Shown: positions 10,035 to 21,377 of the stretch, piece by piece
Layout: each line of letters begins with the position of its first letter
Position numbering within the stretch: position 1 is the stretch's first letter
Position numbers and translations under genes: made by a program
Notes under the pieces: model-generated
What the model saw: only the letters and a program-made list of their open reading frames with translations
What the model was told of the DNA's origin: nothing
Databases searched by the model: none
Assembly: GCA_020310875.1 (NCBI GenBank)
Contig: CM035413.1
Location: forward strand, 181,852,085 to 181,916,084
DNA length: 64,000 bases
From: Ceratopteris richardii
Lineage: Eukaryota > Streptophyta > Polypodiopsida > Polypodiales > Pteridaceae
Reading direction: 5' to 3'

Positions 10035-11502
10035 GATAGGAGATATGTGTGAAGGTGAAGAAGGGAACACCTATCTTCCCATTACCTACCACGAGTACAC
10101 CACCAAGGCAATTTTGGACTCAGGTGCAGGAGTTGCAATTGCCACCACTTCCCTATGGAAGCGTTGGGGCAAGCCAACACTCAGGCCAACGAGAATGAAA
10201 TTGCAGATGGCCGATGGTCATATTGAGAGACCCTTAGGATTGCTAGAAGGAATAACTCTCACCACCTATGGTGTCGAGTTTGAGCATACATTTGCTATAT
10301 GTGACTTCAGCAAAAATCATGCCTATGAGATGATTTTGGGAAGACCATTTATGCGACAGTTGCAAGTGGTACAGGACTGGGGAACCAATTCCTTGTATTT
10401 GCAACACTTAGGTGTTACAACCAAAGTAAATCTCAAAGATTACTCTCATAGAGATGTATGGAATCCCATCCATAGAGCCAAAGATGATACAGAATCGGTG
10501 CATTCCATAGGGTCAGGATCCTCATGGATGCATGAAGACACTCACTTATGGATGTGTAAGGTAGCAGTAGAAGAAGAGAAGAGAGAGAAAGCCAGAGAGG
10601 TAGGTGCAAAAGAAAACCATAGATCAATTCAAGACCCAGCCTATGCACCTGTAGTCTTTCCTGATGAGGAATTTGAACCCCATGGCTGGGTAGAAATCCT
10701 AGCAACAATGGATGTAGCCATCAATGAGGAACAATGGACACCTCACTGTGATGAGGATGGCTATGACATTTCAGTCTTCTCCATAGAGCCAATCATGGGA
10801 GAGGCAGTTCTAGAAGAATGCGAACCTAGCCCTGATGCATTTGAGGATGCAAGTGACTCCGATCTAGAGTCAATCATTATGGACCCACCATTTGCATCAG
10901 ATGAAGAATACTTCCATGAAGTAGAATTTCAACCCCAGTGGCATGGAGAGCTTACAAATGACGTAAGATTAGCCACACATGTGACCCCAAAGGAAGAAGG
11001 AAAGAAACGAAAGAAGAGAGAAGTCTCACCAGAAGAGGAAGAATCTTTGTTTGAGGTCCCGGAAAATTTTAAGAAGTATGAGATAGACGACAGGAGAGTC
11101 ATGATAAGAATGCCTAAACGAGAGGCACAATTAGGAGAGGCCTATGATAACAAAGAAACCACCAAGAAAATAGTAGTGGCCCTAGAAGAAGGAGAGGAGA
11201 GATGCACGTACATAGGCCATGACCTAACAGAGGAAGAAGAGCATGCGTTAATAGCCTTGCTAAGAGAATACAGAGATGTATTCGCTTGGAGTTACAAGGA
11301 TTTGAAAGGTTTTGACCCTGACATATGCTCACACACTATCCCCATGACCTCAGATGCTAAACCCTCTAAGCAAAAGCCCTATACATATAACGATAATTAC
11401 GTTGCCAAGATCAAAGAGGAGATAGATAGACTGGTTGAAGCTGGATTTATCTATGAAATTGAGCACACTGAGTGGGTATCCCCCATCGTAGTGGTGCTCT
11501 AG
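9925..11502 (+). pseudogene. Gypsy-1 pol part 1: aspartic protease and start of RT
   Basis: The frame is +1 relative to gag and overlaps it by about 110 bp (9925-10034). It has no ATG near its start, so translation by frameshift or splicing is implied. The retropepsin catalytic motif DSG is at 10117-10125 (KAILDSGAGVAIATT), followed by the flap region and ILGRPF near 10336, the usual second conserved block. A long acidic linker follows. The RT begins near 11350 with KQKPYTYNDNYVAKIKEE and the W-V-S-P-I-V-V motif. A TAG at 11500-11502 interrupts it where relatives have Lys. This protease cuts the polyprotein during maturation. Confidence 0.9.
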
Positions 11503-12804
11503 AAGAATGGCAAGCTGCGTGTATGCATTAACTTGAAGAAGGTTAATGCAGCCACAATTCGAGATAACTATCCGCTTCCTATCACAGAGCATCTCTTAGA
11601 AAGAGTAGGAGGCAAGGAAGTGTACAGCTTCCTCGATGGATTTTCGGGCTACAATCAAGTAGCCATAGCTCCAGAAGATCAGCATAAGACAGCTTTTGCC
11701 ACAGAGTGGGGTATATTTGCCTTTCGTGTAATGCCATTTGGGCTTACCAATGCACCAGCTACCTTCCAGAGATTAATGTGCCATGTATTTAAGGAGTTCC
11801 TGAGGAAGAATTTAGAAGTCTATGTTGATGATCTTTGTGCTCATTCCAACATTCGACAAACCCATATTCCTGAACTCAGACAAATCTTTGACAAATGTAG
11901 AGAATATCAAGTGTGTCTAAACCCAGAAAAGTGCATTTTCATGGTCAGGCAAGGCAAGATTCTAGGGCACATAGTGTCAAAGAATGGCATATCTACTGAC
12001 GAAGAGAAAGTGAGAGCCATAGCAGAGCTACCTAGGCCAAGGAATGTCAAGGAAGTACAAGCTTTCATGGAACATTGTGGTTACTACCGCCGGTTCATTC
12101 ACATGTATGCTGTCATTGCAAAGCCCATGTACGGACTTCTGACTAACTTTGAGTGGACTGATGAATGTGAGAACTCCTTCCAGGAGCTTAAACAAAGATT
12201 ATGTTCAGCACCAATCTTGACCACACCAGATTGGAACAAGCCATTCCATGTTCACATGGATGCATCCAATTATGCTATTGGATGTGTACTCGCACAACCT
12301 ACGGGTGAAGGTAATATGGATCTTCCAATTGCCTACGCTAGTAGACAATTGAATGCAGCTGAACGAAATTACACCACTACTGAGAGAGAAGGCTTAGGCA
12401 TGGTGTATGCGGTTAAAAAGTTTAGACATTATTTGCTTGCAAATAAGTTTAAATTTTTTACCGACCACCAAGCATTGTTATATCTCGTGAACAAGCCATG
12501 CAATACAGGAAGATTAGTAAGATGGTTTCTCTTGCTGATGGAATATGATTTTGAGGTTGTGGTAAGGAAAGGGAGGACTCATTTGAGAGCGGATCATCTC
12601 TCTAGGCTCACATCTGGAGAAGCCCCACAAGGAGTGTCAGATGACCTTCCTGATGCTTACTTGTTTAATTTGGAAGTGGTGCCGCAGTGGGCTAAGCCAC
12701 TGGTACCAGTGTTAACATATGGACCTAACCACCCAGTAATAGCCACACAGAATAGAGAGGTAGTAAAAGCCCAAAAGTACCACATCATGGCTGGAAGTAT
12801 GTAG
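11503..12804 (+). pseudogene. Gypsy-1 pol part 2: reverse transcriptase and RNase H
   Basis: This is the same frame as part 1. RT blocks in order: VCINLKKVNAATIRDNYPLP, FLDGFSGYNQ, MPFGLTNAPATFQ, the catalytic YVDD (11821-11832), then the thumb (FMEHCGYYRRFI). The Gypsy-type RNase H follows, with HMDASNYAIG near 12250, YTTTEREGL and FTDHQAL, ending HLRADHLSRL. All catalytic acidic residues I can place are present. A TAG at 12802-12804 lies in the linker to integrase. Confidence 0.92.
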
Positions 12805-14364
12805 AAGCACACAGATCAAGGGATCTTGGCTTGTTGTGTAGAAGAGGACGAGTATGCGAAGTGGTTGCAATTAGCACATGTAGGTGCATTAGAGCAACAC
12901 TACTCAAAACAACGAACCCTACAGACACTAAGGAAACTCGGAGTGCACTGGCCAACTATGGAAGCGGATGTCCAAAGGTTGTGCAAAGAATGCCCAATCT
13001 GTCGCACTAAACCACCGGTGGAACATGCCACTCTTTATCAAGTGTCCATAGTGTCGGATTGGAGTGAACCACTAGTATCCTTCCTGAGGACGAAAACATT
13101 CCCCCCAGACATGACTCTGGCTAGGAAAAGGAGTTTAGAACAAGAAGCCCAGGATTACTCTCTCATTGGCGATAATCTATACAAACGTGGTAAAGATGGT
13201 TACTTGAGACTATGTGTCCATGAAAGTGAATATCTCAAGATCTTGGAAACTGCTCACCAAGGTGTAGCAGGAGGACACTTTGGACCAGATCGGGTGATCA
13301 AGGCAATACTATTTGCGGGCTTCTGGTGGCCGACCCTTCACATGGATGCACATACCTATGTGAAACGGTGTGAAGTCTGTCAGCGAACTCAGTATCCTAT
13401 ACGCAAAGATGAGATGCCACTGAAACCTATGATGGGTGGACGTGCATTCTCTAAGTGGGGAATAGACTTCGTAGGTCCTATTAATCCCCCAGCTAAGGGT
13501 TCCCATGCAGAATATATCATTGTTGCAACAGACTATCTAACTAAGTGGGTAGAGGTAAAAGCCACAACGAAGAATGATGCTCAAACAACTGCTAAATTCT
13601 TGTTTGAAAATGTATTCACAAGATATGGGCTACCTATCGAGCTAGTGAGTGATAGAGGCACTCACTTCTTGAACGAAGTAATTGAAAATCTACTCCAAGA
13701 ATTCTTGGTAGTTCATAACAAGTCTGCCCCCTATCACCCACAAGCTAATGGGCAAGCCGAAAGCACAAACAAGATTCTATGTAATGTGTTAACCAAGTTA
13801 GTGAATAATAAACGCTCTGATTGGGACAAACAGCTACACCATGCTGTTTGGGCATACCGAGTCGCCTACAAAACGGTACTCCAAGCCACCCCCTTTCAGA
13901 TGGTATTTGGCCAAAACGCCGTGCTACCTTTGGACTTCTTAATACCCACATTGAAAGTAGCGCAAGAGCACGAATGGACGGGTCATGAACTCTCCTCTAG
14001 ACTTTTTGACCTTGAACGATTAGGAGAAACGAGACTGAGAGCAGCTGCAGGGATATATGCAGCTAAGAAGAGACAGAAGGCATACTTTGATGCCCATGTG
14101 AAGGATAAGGGCTTGAAAGCAGGAGATCTAGTTTTAGTCTACACATTGAAACAACACGCAAGGAAGCTAGAAAAGAGAGGCTACGGACCTATGATCATCA
14201 ATAGGATCTCCACGAGTGGAGCAGTACAACTAGCCACTTTAGAGGGTGATGTTCTCCCAAACTATATTAGCGGATGCAGAGTCAAGTTGTATCAGGAACC
14301 CCTCACGGAGGAAATGCTAAGTCGACTCAATACTGCTAAGCAACGTAAAGAGGAGGAAAAATGA
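12805..14364 (+). pseudogene. Gypsy-1 pol part 3: integrase with two H2C2 fingers
   Basis: A first H-x6-H...C-x2-C finger (AHVGALEQH ... CPIC, about 12874-13006) is followed about 100 residues later by the canonical finger (AHQGVAGGH ... CEVC, about 13252-13380). The catalytic core has GIDFVGP (first Asp near 13465), SDRGTHF (near 13650) and NGQAEST (Glu near 13759), the D,D-E triad. The C-terminal region carries GDLVLVY and a GPY-like block (GYGPMIINR). I see no chromodomain. The frame ends at TGA 14362-14364, and the related Gypsy-2a reads through here. Confidence 0.9.
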
Positions 14365-15687
14365 ATTCGAGAAGAAGCTCAAGCAGAAGCCCTAGAGCGC
14401 ATACGGAGAATGAAGTTAAGAAGACAAGGTAGAGAGCAACCTGTGCCAGATGCATATGCAGATCCAGGATATCACGTGGCTATGTGTGAAGTTTTAGGTG
14501 TTAGCTCACATAGGATAACTGATCGACATCCTTTCATAACCTTGGATATAGGGCAAGGAAAGAGTGCAAGGACTGTAAGAGCCTTGATTGACTCAGGTGC
14601 AGCCACTAGTGCTGTTAAATTGTCTCACTGTCAAGAGTTGCAATTAACTGTCAATCCTGTGGAAGCATATCTCATAGGATTGGGAGGCGTGGAAACCCCT
14701 TGCATGGGCGAGGTGGAACTTCCCCTCTATATTCATGATGAGGCAATGACAGTTAAAGTACTAGTGTGTCAAGATGAGGACCTCACTGAAACCCTTGTCT
14801 TGGGTCAAGGCTGGATCTATGACCAAGCCGTCAACTTAAACCTAAGAAGTGGACTTCTTCAGGTATGGGTGAATCAGACTAGAATCACAATTGAGTTAAA
14901 TAATGGAGCACTTAAGGAACTAGAAAAGACACGAACTCCTGGTCCCTCCAGGGGTACACATGAAGTTGACCATGTTGTTCTTGTCCAAGGCTATGTGATA
15001 CAAAAGAACGAAGATCTCAAAGAAGGAGTCAGAACCACAATGGAACTCCCTTCTTTTCCACAGGCCAGAAGGAGGCAGCGACTAAGGGCAGATCAATCAC
15101 TGAAGATTCTCCAGGCGAGAGACCAAAAGAACGCGCAAAGCAGAACAACTCAGCCGATGAAACAAATGTGGGTGCGGAAAGACGAGTTGCCGACCGTAAC
15201 TAAGTCGCAACAACGGTCTCAACTTCCTATTAGTAATCAACGACTTGATGCTAATAAGAGGACTCCTAAAACCTCTGTTGACAAAGTGAAATCCATTTGG
15301 GTACCCAAGAAATCGATGGAGGCTGACCCACAATCAAGACAAATTTGGGTGCCTAAGGCTTGCTTGCGGGCTCAACTGACCCCACACAATTCCCATCATA
15401 CACGACAGGGTTCACTCGCTCAAGCAGCAGCCACTCACTCTTGTCTGATACACTCGAACACACTGCCACCTAGAAGCACGCACATACTCACTCGTAAATG
15501 GGTCCCAATGACACAACAACTCCTAGCAGAATTACTCATGCAACCCTCCCGAATCTCCACGAAACCAAGAGCAAAACCCATCCATTGCATTTGGCAGCCT
15601 AAGACTTGTAACAAACCCCGGACCCCAATTGTAAATCCATGTCCACCTACTAACTACTTCACTCTCACACCACATCATTCCGCTTAG
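14365..15687 (+). pseudogene. Gypsy-1 pol part 4: second retropepsin-like domain and W-V-P-K tail
   Basis: This continues the pol frame after one stop. RALIDSGAATSAV places a second retropepsin DSG at 14590-14598, followed by a hydrophobic-Gly block (AYLIGLGGVETP), a strand-rich middle and LVLGQGWIYD near 14796, which resembles the ILG block that closes retropepsins. It is not a copy of the first protease: the sequences around DSG differ strongly. From 15160 to 15620 a basic, Gln-rich tail repeats the motif as MWVRK, IWVPK, IWVPK, KWVPM and IWQPK. The same arrangement is found in Gypsy-2a, and decayed in Gypsy-3. Whether the domain is an active protease is unknown. Confidence 0.8.
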
Positions 15688-15863
15688 TTCTTAGGTCTAC
15701 CCAATTCCTAACTGCACACAAAAGCACCGAGCACTTATTAACCCCTAACCTCTCCCGAACCTTAGGTTAATGTTGTAAAAGGGGACACCGTGCCATTTTG
15801 TGTCCATTGCGATGTTAACATTTATTCATATATTCTCACAGAACCAGCTGCGAAGTTTTCAAC

Positions 15864-18800
15864 ATGGCTGAGGCAGCAGGAACTAGCTCTCAAACAGAAA
15901 CAAGCCAGCAAGTGGTGGACTTAGACAGTTTACCCGTTTTGCCTGAGACAAATGAAAGGCCAGAAGAATTGTGGGCCATCAAAATCATACCTATTGCGGA
16001 CCCGCCGCGTGGCCACACCATGCCCGTAGGAAAGACTTCCCACTGGTTTACTGAAGTGGCAGGACCCTTGGGTGAGGGAACGTACCTATGGGAATCAGAG
16101 TTGGACTTCAATGGGAAGCAAGGCAGATACCATTTCTTTACAAGAGAATTCGAGAAGTTACAAAATGCAGAAGGTCTACGTTCGATATGGGAAAAGGCAG
16201 GATTGAATGCATATTTCAGTGCACGGCTCCCAAAGCCCGACTTCATGCGATGCTACTATCTCATCAACACCTTGACTCCAAACCAGAACCCAAAAGGTGC
16301 AAGCTCATTTGTGATTCCATCTTTGACAAAGGGGAATGAGCTCAAGAGGTTCAGGCTATCAAACAACTTGGTGAGAGAGGCTCTAGATATGCGCGGAATG
16401 CATATTCCTACAGAGAAGGAAACCCTAGTACCGGATTACATGAAGAAACGAAGCCTCACCAAACTCAAGGACATGGTATCCATGACGCCTAATATTGCAA
16501 TACACCTTCGCATGTGCATGCAACACTTTGCTTTCCTGGCACAAGATAGATTCACCATGCTGCCCAAAAAGATTTGGTTTAGTTTGTATCTGGCAGAGAC
16601 ACAGAGCCTCACCATCAACTTACCCCACTGGGTAATTGATCAGATACACCTAGCTCACAAACGATGGCCGCGGAAACAGGTTTTATATGGTTGCTGTGCT
16701 CTGACAAAATCATTTATAGGTGTTTGGCTTATGACATCCCTATTCAACGGGCCTTAATGTGGAATCGTGTAGAGCAGTTTAGAGGCAGGACATCCACTGG
16801 ACCCCCTTCTAAGAAGATGAGAGGCACTGTCCAAGTCCCATGTGCTCAACCACGTGGAGCCACCCTAACACCAGACGTCACCCCTCCACCCCGAAGAGTC
16901 TGACCATTCACACTCCGACTTCCAAGACGCAGCACCGATGGTTCCACCTTGATATTCCCTCCTATCCCAACCGATCTTGAATTTCCCAGTGGTGCACCTT
17001 TGGAAGAACTCACTAATGAAGATTTCGAACAATTATTACAAGATGTAGAGCTGGAGGCAGAAGAGGCACAACAAGTGGAGAACGTGCAAGCGCAGGCCAC
17101 AACCTACCAAGCACCTATCACAACAGTTGAAGTGGATGAAGAGGTTGATGGAGATGAAGAACAGGAGGAAGATGAGGAGGATTATGATCAAGAGCATCAA
17201 GAGGAGCAACAAGAAGTGCTAGAACTTGTAGGTGCACCAGCATATACAATTCAACTACAAAGGTTATACGACACAATCAAAGCAGTACAAGAAAGGCATC
17301 AACTCTCTCTTGTATCAGGTCAAGCTTTGATGCAAGAAATGCTATCAGATGAGGGGGTGGACCAACATTTCATTGACACCCTCAAATTAGTGTCAGAATC
17401 TTTAGGAGTTCCAAAGGCTGTCCACACTGCAGTCCGCCAGTCCGCGAGGTATGACAAACGCAGAGTTGACACATTACCACGAGCAGGTAAGACTATCAGG
17501 ATACCAGTCACAGAACAAGAAGTACCCATTGAAACCACAGCTACTCCCACAACTACCACTGACCTCTCTGCTGAAACATTCGTTCAGACATCACCCATCT
17601 CACCCCAGCATCCTCCATCACCACCTTCTCCACCCCCACCACCACCTCCCACCATGGAAGAAACGACAGTCATCACCTCTACCTTCACTTATAACCCATC
17701 CTCATTCACATCATTCTCATTTCGAGAACCCACCTCACAAGACACCCGCTTCTCCTTCGCCACCAATCCCTTGTACACTTCAACCCTTCTATCCTCCGAA
17801 CCCATAACTGGCCATCCCATAATTCCAAGTGTGGTGGGAAACCTGGCACCCACTGAAGGTACCCTGTGTTTTCCAGCCTATTCCCCACTACGGGTACCTC
17901 CATTCCATGACCCTGACTTCCCATCTGGCCCCTACACCTCTTTCAACCTGACCTCACCACCCCAATACCCGTCCTTTGTGGAGTAGTTCATCCGCTCTCC
18001 AATGTTTCAGAGGCACATTTCCCCGATGTTAGCAACGACATCAATTTACACGAACACCACACTCACTTCACCTACCATACCCACCTACATGGTAGCCCTT
18101 GTACACACCTCCTTGTCTGACCCAATGGACATTTCACCAACCACAGCACCTCTCCCCACGATTCCACCATCTCCCCCTCCCTTACCCCCCACCTCACCAC
18201 TCACATCATTGGCACACACAACATTCACTACCCCCCTACCCAATCCCACCTCCCCTGCATTTCAAATTTTCCCCCTTGCATCTCATAATGTAAATAGCAC
18301 GTTCAACACATTACTTCAGTGTGCACATCAACTACAACAAGAATACCATCAATTGGAAGAACGCACTGCTGCCCTCCAGGCAGAATCTCAACGTCTGCAA
18401 GCTAGAGTCACCACTCTTGAAGCTGATTACCAAACGCTCCTAACCGAGCATACAACCTTACAGCAGGCTCACTCCGAATTGGAATCAAAGACATCAACAG
18501 TAGATGACCAAGCAGTCAAGGAATTAGAAACAGTGCTCCAAGCGCAAATGATATCTAATGCTACACTCAGACGCAACCTTGGGCTATTAAGGAAGCATAT
18601 GGCAGCAACACTAGAAGAGAACAAGAGGCTTCAACAACAAAACCAAGACAAATTTGAAGCGGCTATGGAAGGAACTGCAGGAGCAACCATTAGCCCTACC
18701 AAGTATAGAGTTGTACCATCGGAAGACATTCGCATCTTACTTGAGGAGCATGCAAATTTCTTGGAGTCATATGAAAAGTTAGAGACTGAATGTGCAGACC

Positions 18801-20257
18801 TAAAGAAACAGATAGCCAGTGCCCCCACAGCTCAACAGGAGCCGGTAGTCTTGCAACACTCTCGAGAAGAATTAGAGACCCTCCGGAAACAGGTGACCGA
18901 ACTCCAAGCGCGTCTCTTACCACATGAAAGGCCACCCTCGCCAACTGAAGAACCAGAACCGGAAACAGTGGTGGAAATCCCCGTCGATGACAGCTATGAA
19001 GAGCCATATGAGCCGATGCCGACACCCGGTGGTCGAACTACAGAGGAAGGACAAGACACTTTAGAAATTCAAGTTCCAAATTGGGTCAAAAGGGTCGAGA
19101 AAGTGGGTAAGACACATGATGATCGTGTGGCCGTGCAAATGCAATCTCTCACAAATCTGGAAGAAACTGTCCTTCGGTCTTCTTACTTTCAAAATCTATC
19201 CCATCAACGATTAATCACAACATCAGAGTCGCAATACATGCCGTATTTTGTCTTGCTTCATGATTATAATGCAGAAGTCAAGAGACATACAGGGAAGGAG
19301 CCCACATTCGCCACTCAATTTGAGCTAGGGGATTTACCGATAGATGCACGTGCTGGCTCGATCTTCCAACCTAATTGGCGTGCACATCTACTAACCGATT
19401 ACCCAGAGATGATGAGCACCTGGGCAACCATGCCACTATATATCAAGTATAATCCCTGCTATTGCCTAGTGGTACGTCGCAGATCCTGGCAAGCATTTGC
19501 AATCAAGGTACGCAACAATAAAGAATGCTCGGCTTGGGTTAACTATCCATATTTTGCTCCACCTCGAGGGACCCCAACCGTAGCCTACATGATATCAACA
19601 ATTCGGCACTGGTCTACACGTCTAAATAATGTACCCGACATAGCAGCGAAAATGTGTATGAAGATATTCGAGCTCATGACCATTGTCTTCAAAACCTTTC
19701 GGAATGTACAAGCTCCATACATCTCTACCCCTGGATTCTCTCAACGTAACAAGGATTTAGTCAACGACATGAGCCAAACCCCCTCGGTCACTATAATCTT
19801 TGCTTGGCATGCACGAATAAAGTACTTACCCGCATGCTTCAAGCAGACATTTGAGGAAATGTTCTCTACGGGATTCTGGGAATATCAATCGGAAATTTTC
19901 ATTCCCAGACCCACACATTTGCTACACCTATTCGCAGTAGAACAAGCGATCCATGCAGATCAGTTACGTCTGCCACATCCGGACATTCCAGGACCAATTG
20001 ATTGGGATCGTATGATGACAGATTTGGCCAGAGGACTACGCATACAAGAACATCAGCTTGCCACTCAGGTTGTGGAATATTACATCCAACACTCCCAGCA
20101 ACAAGGGTCTGTTAGGGACGACAGACGCGAGAGAGGGGGGGGTGTTGAGAGCAGTATGGGCACCCAAGGACTGACTAGACAAGGAAGCCAGCGGAGAGAG
20201 TCAGAGCGAGGTGAAGGAGTAAGTAGACAAAGCAGTCGACGCAAATCTAGCAGATAG
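15864..20257 (+). pseudogene. Gypsy-1 ORF-X, large accessory frame after pol
   Basis: The ATG at 15864 opens a frame of about 1,460 codons, broken by one frameshift near 16690-16750 and by stops at 16901-16903 and 17984-17986. Order: an N-terminal globular domain (15950-16750), an acidic stretch (17000-17220), a Pro/Thr/Ser-rich linker (17560-18290), a coiled coil rich in Leu/Gln/Glu (18300-18910), a C-terminal globular domain (19060-20090), then a basic Arg/Ser tail read through the polypurine tract into the 3' LTR. I see no signal peptide or membrane segment, so it does not look like an envelope protein. Relatives survive at 1279-2357 and 28030-43050. I do not recognise the family; a distant link to the plant transposon proteins of Athila-like elements is possible. 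Confidence 0.75.
20129..20142 (+). other. Gypsy-1 polypurine tract
   Basis: GAGAGAGGGGGGGG directly precedes the TGTTG start of the 3' LTR. It primes plus-strand DNA synthesis. Unusually, it is inside an open reading frame (ORF-X), where it encodes Arg-Glu-Arg-Gly-Gly-Gly. Confidence 0.92.
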
Positions 20258-20775
20258 GCCCTGCAAATTTTTCCAAATCAACATCTTTATAACAGTGATT
20301 CTTATCACTAACAATCATTGTAAATACCATTTCATATTTTTGTAGCTCCATTTTGTGCAATCCAAGGAGTCCTTGAGCTTGAGGAGCCTTAGAAGTACCT
20401 ACATATCAATTTTCGTATTTTTTAGACTTCGTTTAAGCCCTCAAATTGGCCCTGGAACCTAATTTTTAACTAGGCCGGACACTAGGTCTGGATAGGGCCA
20501 AAACCTAGTCAAAAACTATAAAAAGAGCTAGAGAGCTCATTTTTGAGGTGGCTTGTAATTGAAATGAACTTGTAAGAGCTTTTTGAAAGTAATCTAAGAA
20601 CTCCATTGCTTCTCACTCTTCGTCTTGCCGTGTGTGCGCGTGTGTGTGTATGTGTGTGCATGCTTGTGTGCTTCTCACTCACGCACTTGTGCCTCCACTT
20701 GCTCGTGGTCTTCATACCATCCTCACATCTTCCCGGATTGACATTAAAGGAGGTGCTACTCATCACTGAGTTACA
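20143..20775 (+). repeat. Gypsy-1 3' LTR
   Basis: It is 633 bp, starting TGTTGAGAGC and ending GAGTTACA, followed by the GTTTG target duplication at 20776-20780. The first 115 bases encode the last 38 codons of ORF-X. The TATA-like box is at 20517-20525. Confidence 0.95.
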
Positions 20776-20780
20776 GTTTG
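20776..20780 (+). repeat. Target site duplication of Gypsy-1 (right copy)
   Basis: GTTTG here repeats 4096-4100. It is a perfect 5-bp duplication, which shows that the two LTRs belong to one insertion. Confidence 0.93.
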
Positions 20781-21351
20781 GTCAACTTGTGAAGTGCATA
20801 TCGCCATCATTTCTCCACCAAATTCAAAGATCTATAGCTTGTTGGAACCAGCTCAACATTATCTACATGCTATCAAAATTTGAAGAGATTCTATGCAGCC
20901 ATTTCAGAGAAAAGCTCATCGAGGTGATCACTGGTCAAGGTCTGCAATAGTCCTAAAAAATCGGGGGTAAAGATTTACTTGCTAAATTGATTTCTCAGAG
21001 CATAGTTAATCTTTTTATATCATTCCACTTGGAATAGTTAGCTTGCTAAGCTAATTAGATACCTCTAAAAGGAAGTTTTCCAATTCCTACTGTGCTAGTC
21101 ATACTGAGCAAAAGATCTAGCAGGTGTCAAGACATAAATAGAAGCTTTTCTTGAGATCTTGAGGTTCAAAGTTATCTGTTTTGATTCAATCTTTACATAC
21201 ATCATTTCCAAAGTATATAGGCCATTTTATGGTGTCATTGGAAAGATAAGGAGGTCCACTTATCAACTCTGAACTATCAAAGGGCTGGTACAAAGTAGGA
21301 TTTGGCAGTACCTACTCATTCTCTTGGAGTGTCCATCCATCATTCCCAACA
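20781..21351 (+). repeat. Copia-3 5' LTR, right piece
   Basis: It continues the LTR interrupted at 4100. The stretch 20781-20948 matches the 3' LTR at about 24014-24182. It ends CCCAACA at 21351, one base before the primer site. The part from about 20950 has no partner, because the 3' LTR is truncated. Confidence 0.85.
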
Positions 21352-21352
21352 G

Positions 21353-21364
21353 TGGTATCAGAGC
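21353..21364 (+). other. Copia-3 primer-binding site (initiator tRNA-Met)
   Basis: TGGTATCAGAGC, the common plant copia primer site, lies one base after the LTR end. Confidence 0.9.
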
Positions 21365-21377
21365 AAACTAAGGTAAA

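Larger units (their letters stand above)
4101..20775 (+). mobile_element. Gypsy-1, structurally complete LTR retrotransposon
   Basis: The element is 16,675 bp long, with two LTRs of exactly 633 bp, both TG...CA. A perfect 5-bp target duplication GTTTG flanks it (4096-4100 and 20776-20780). A tRNA-Asp type primer site follows the left LTR, and a G-rich polypurine tract precedes the right LTR. The coding order is gag, then pol (protease, RT, RNase H, integrase, second protease, W-V-P-K tail), then ORF-X. By eye I count about 11 differences between the LTRs, mostly transitions, so insertion is not recent. Stops in gag, pol and ORF-X mean this copy is dead. It inserted into a Copia-3 LTR. Confidence 0.95.

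Noticed and set aside
15864..20257. ORF-X as an envelope protein
   Set aside because: The position fits, but I see no signal peptide, no membrane segment and no cleavage site. A coiled coil and Pro-rich linker alone do not support it.
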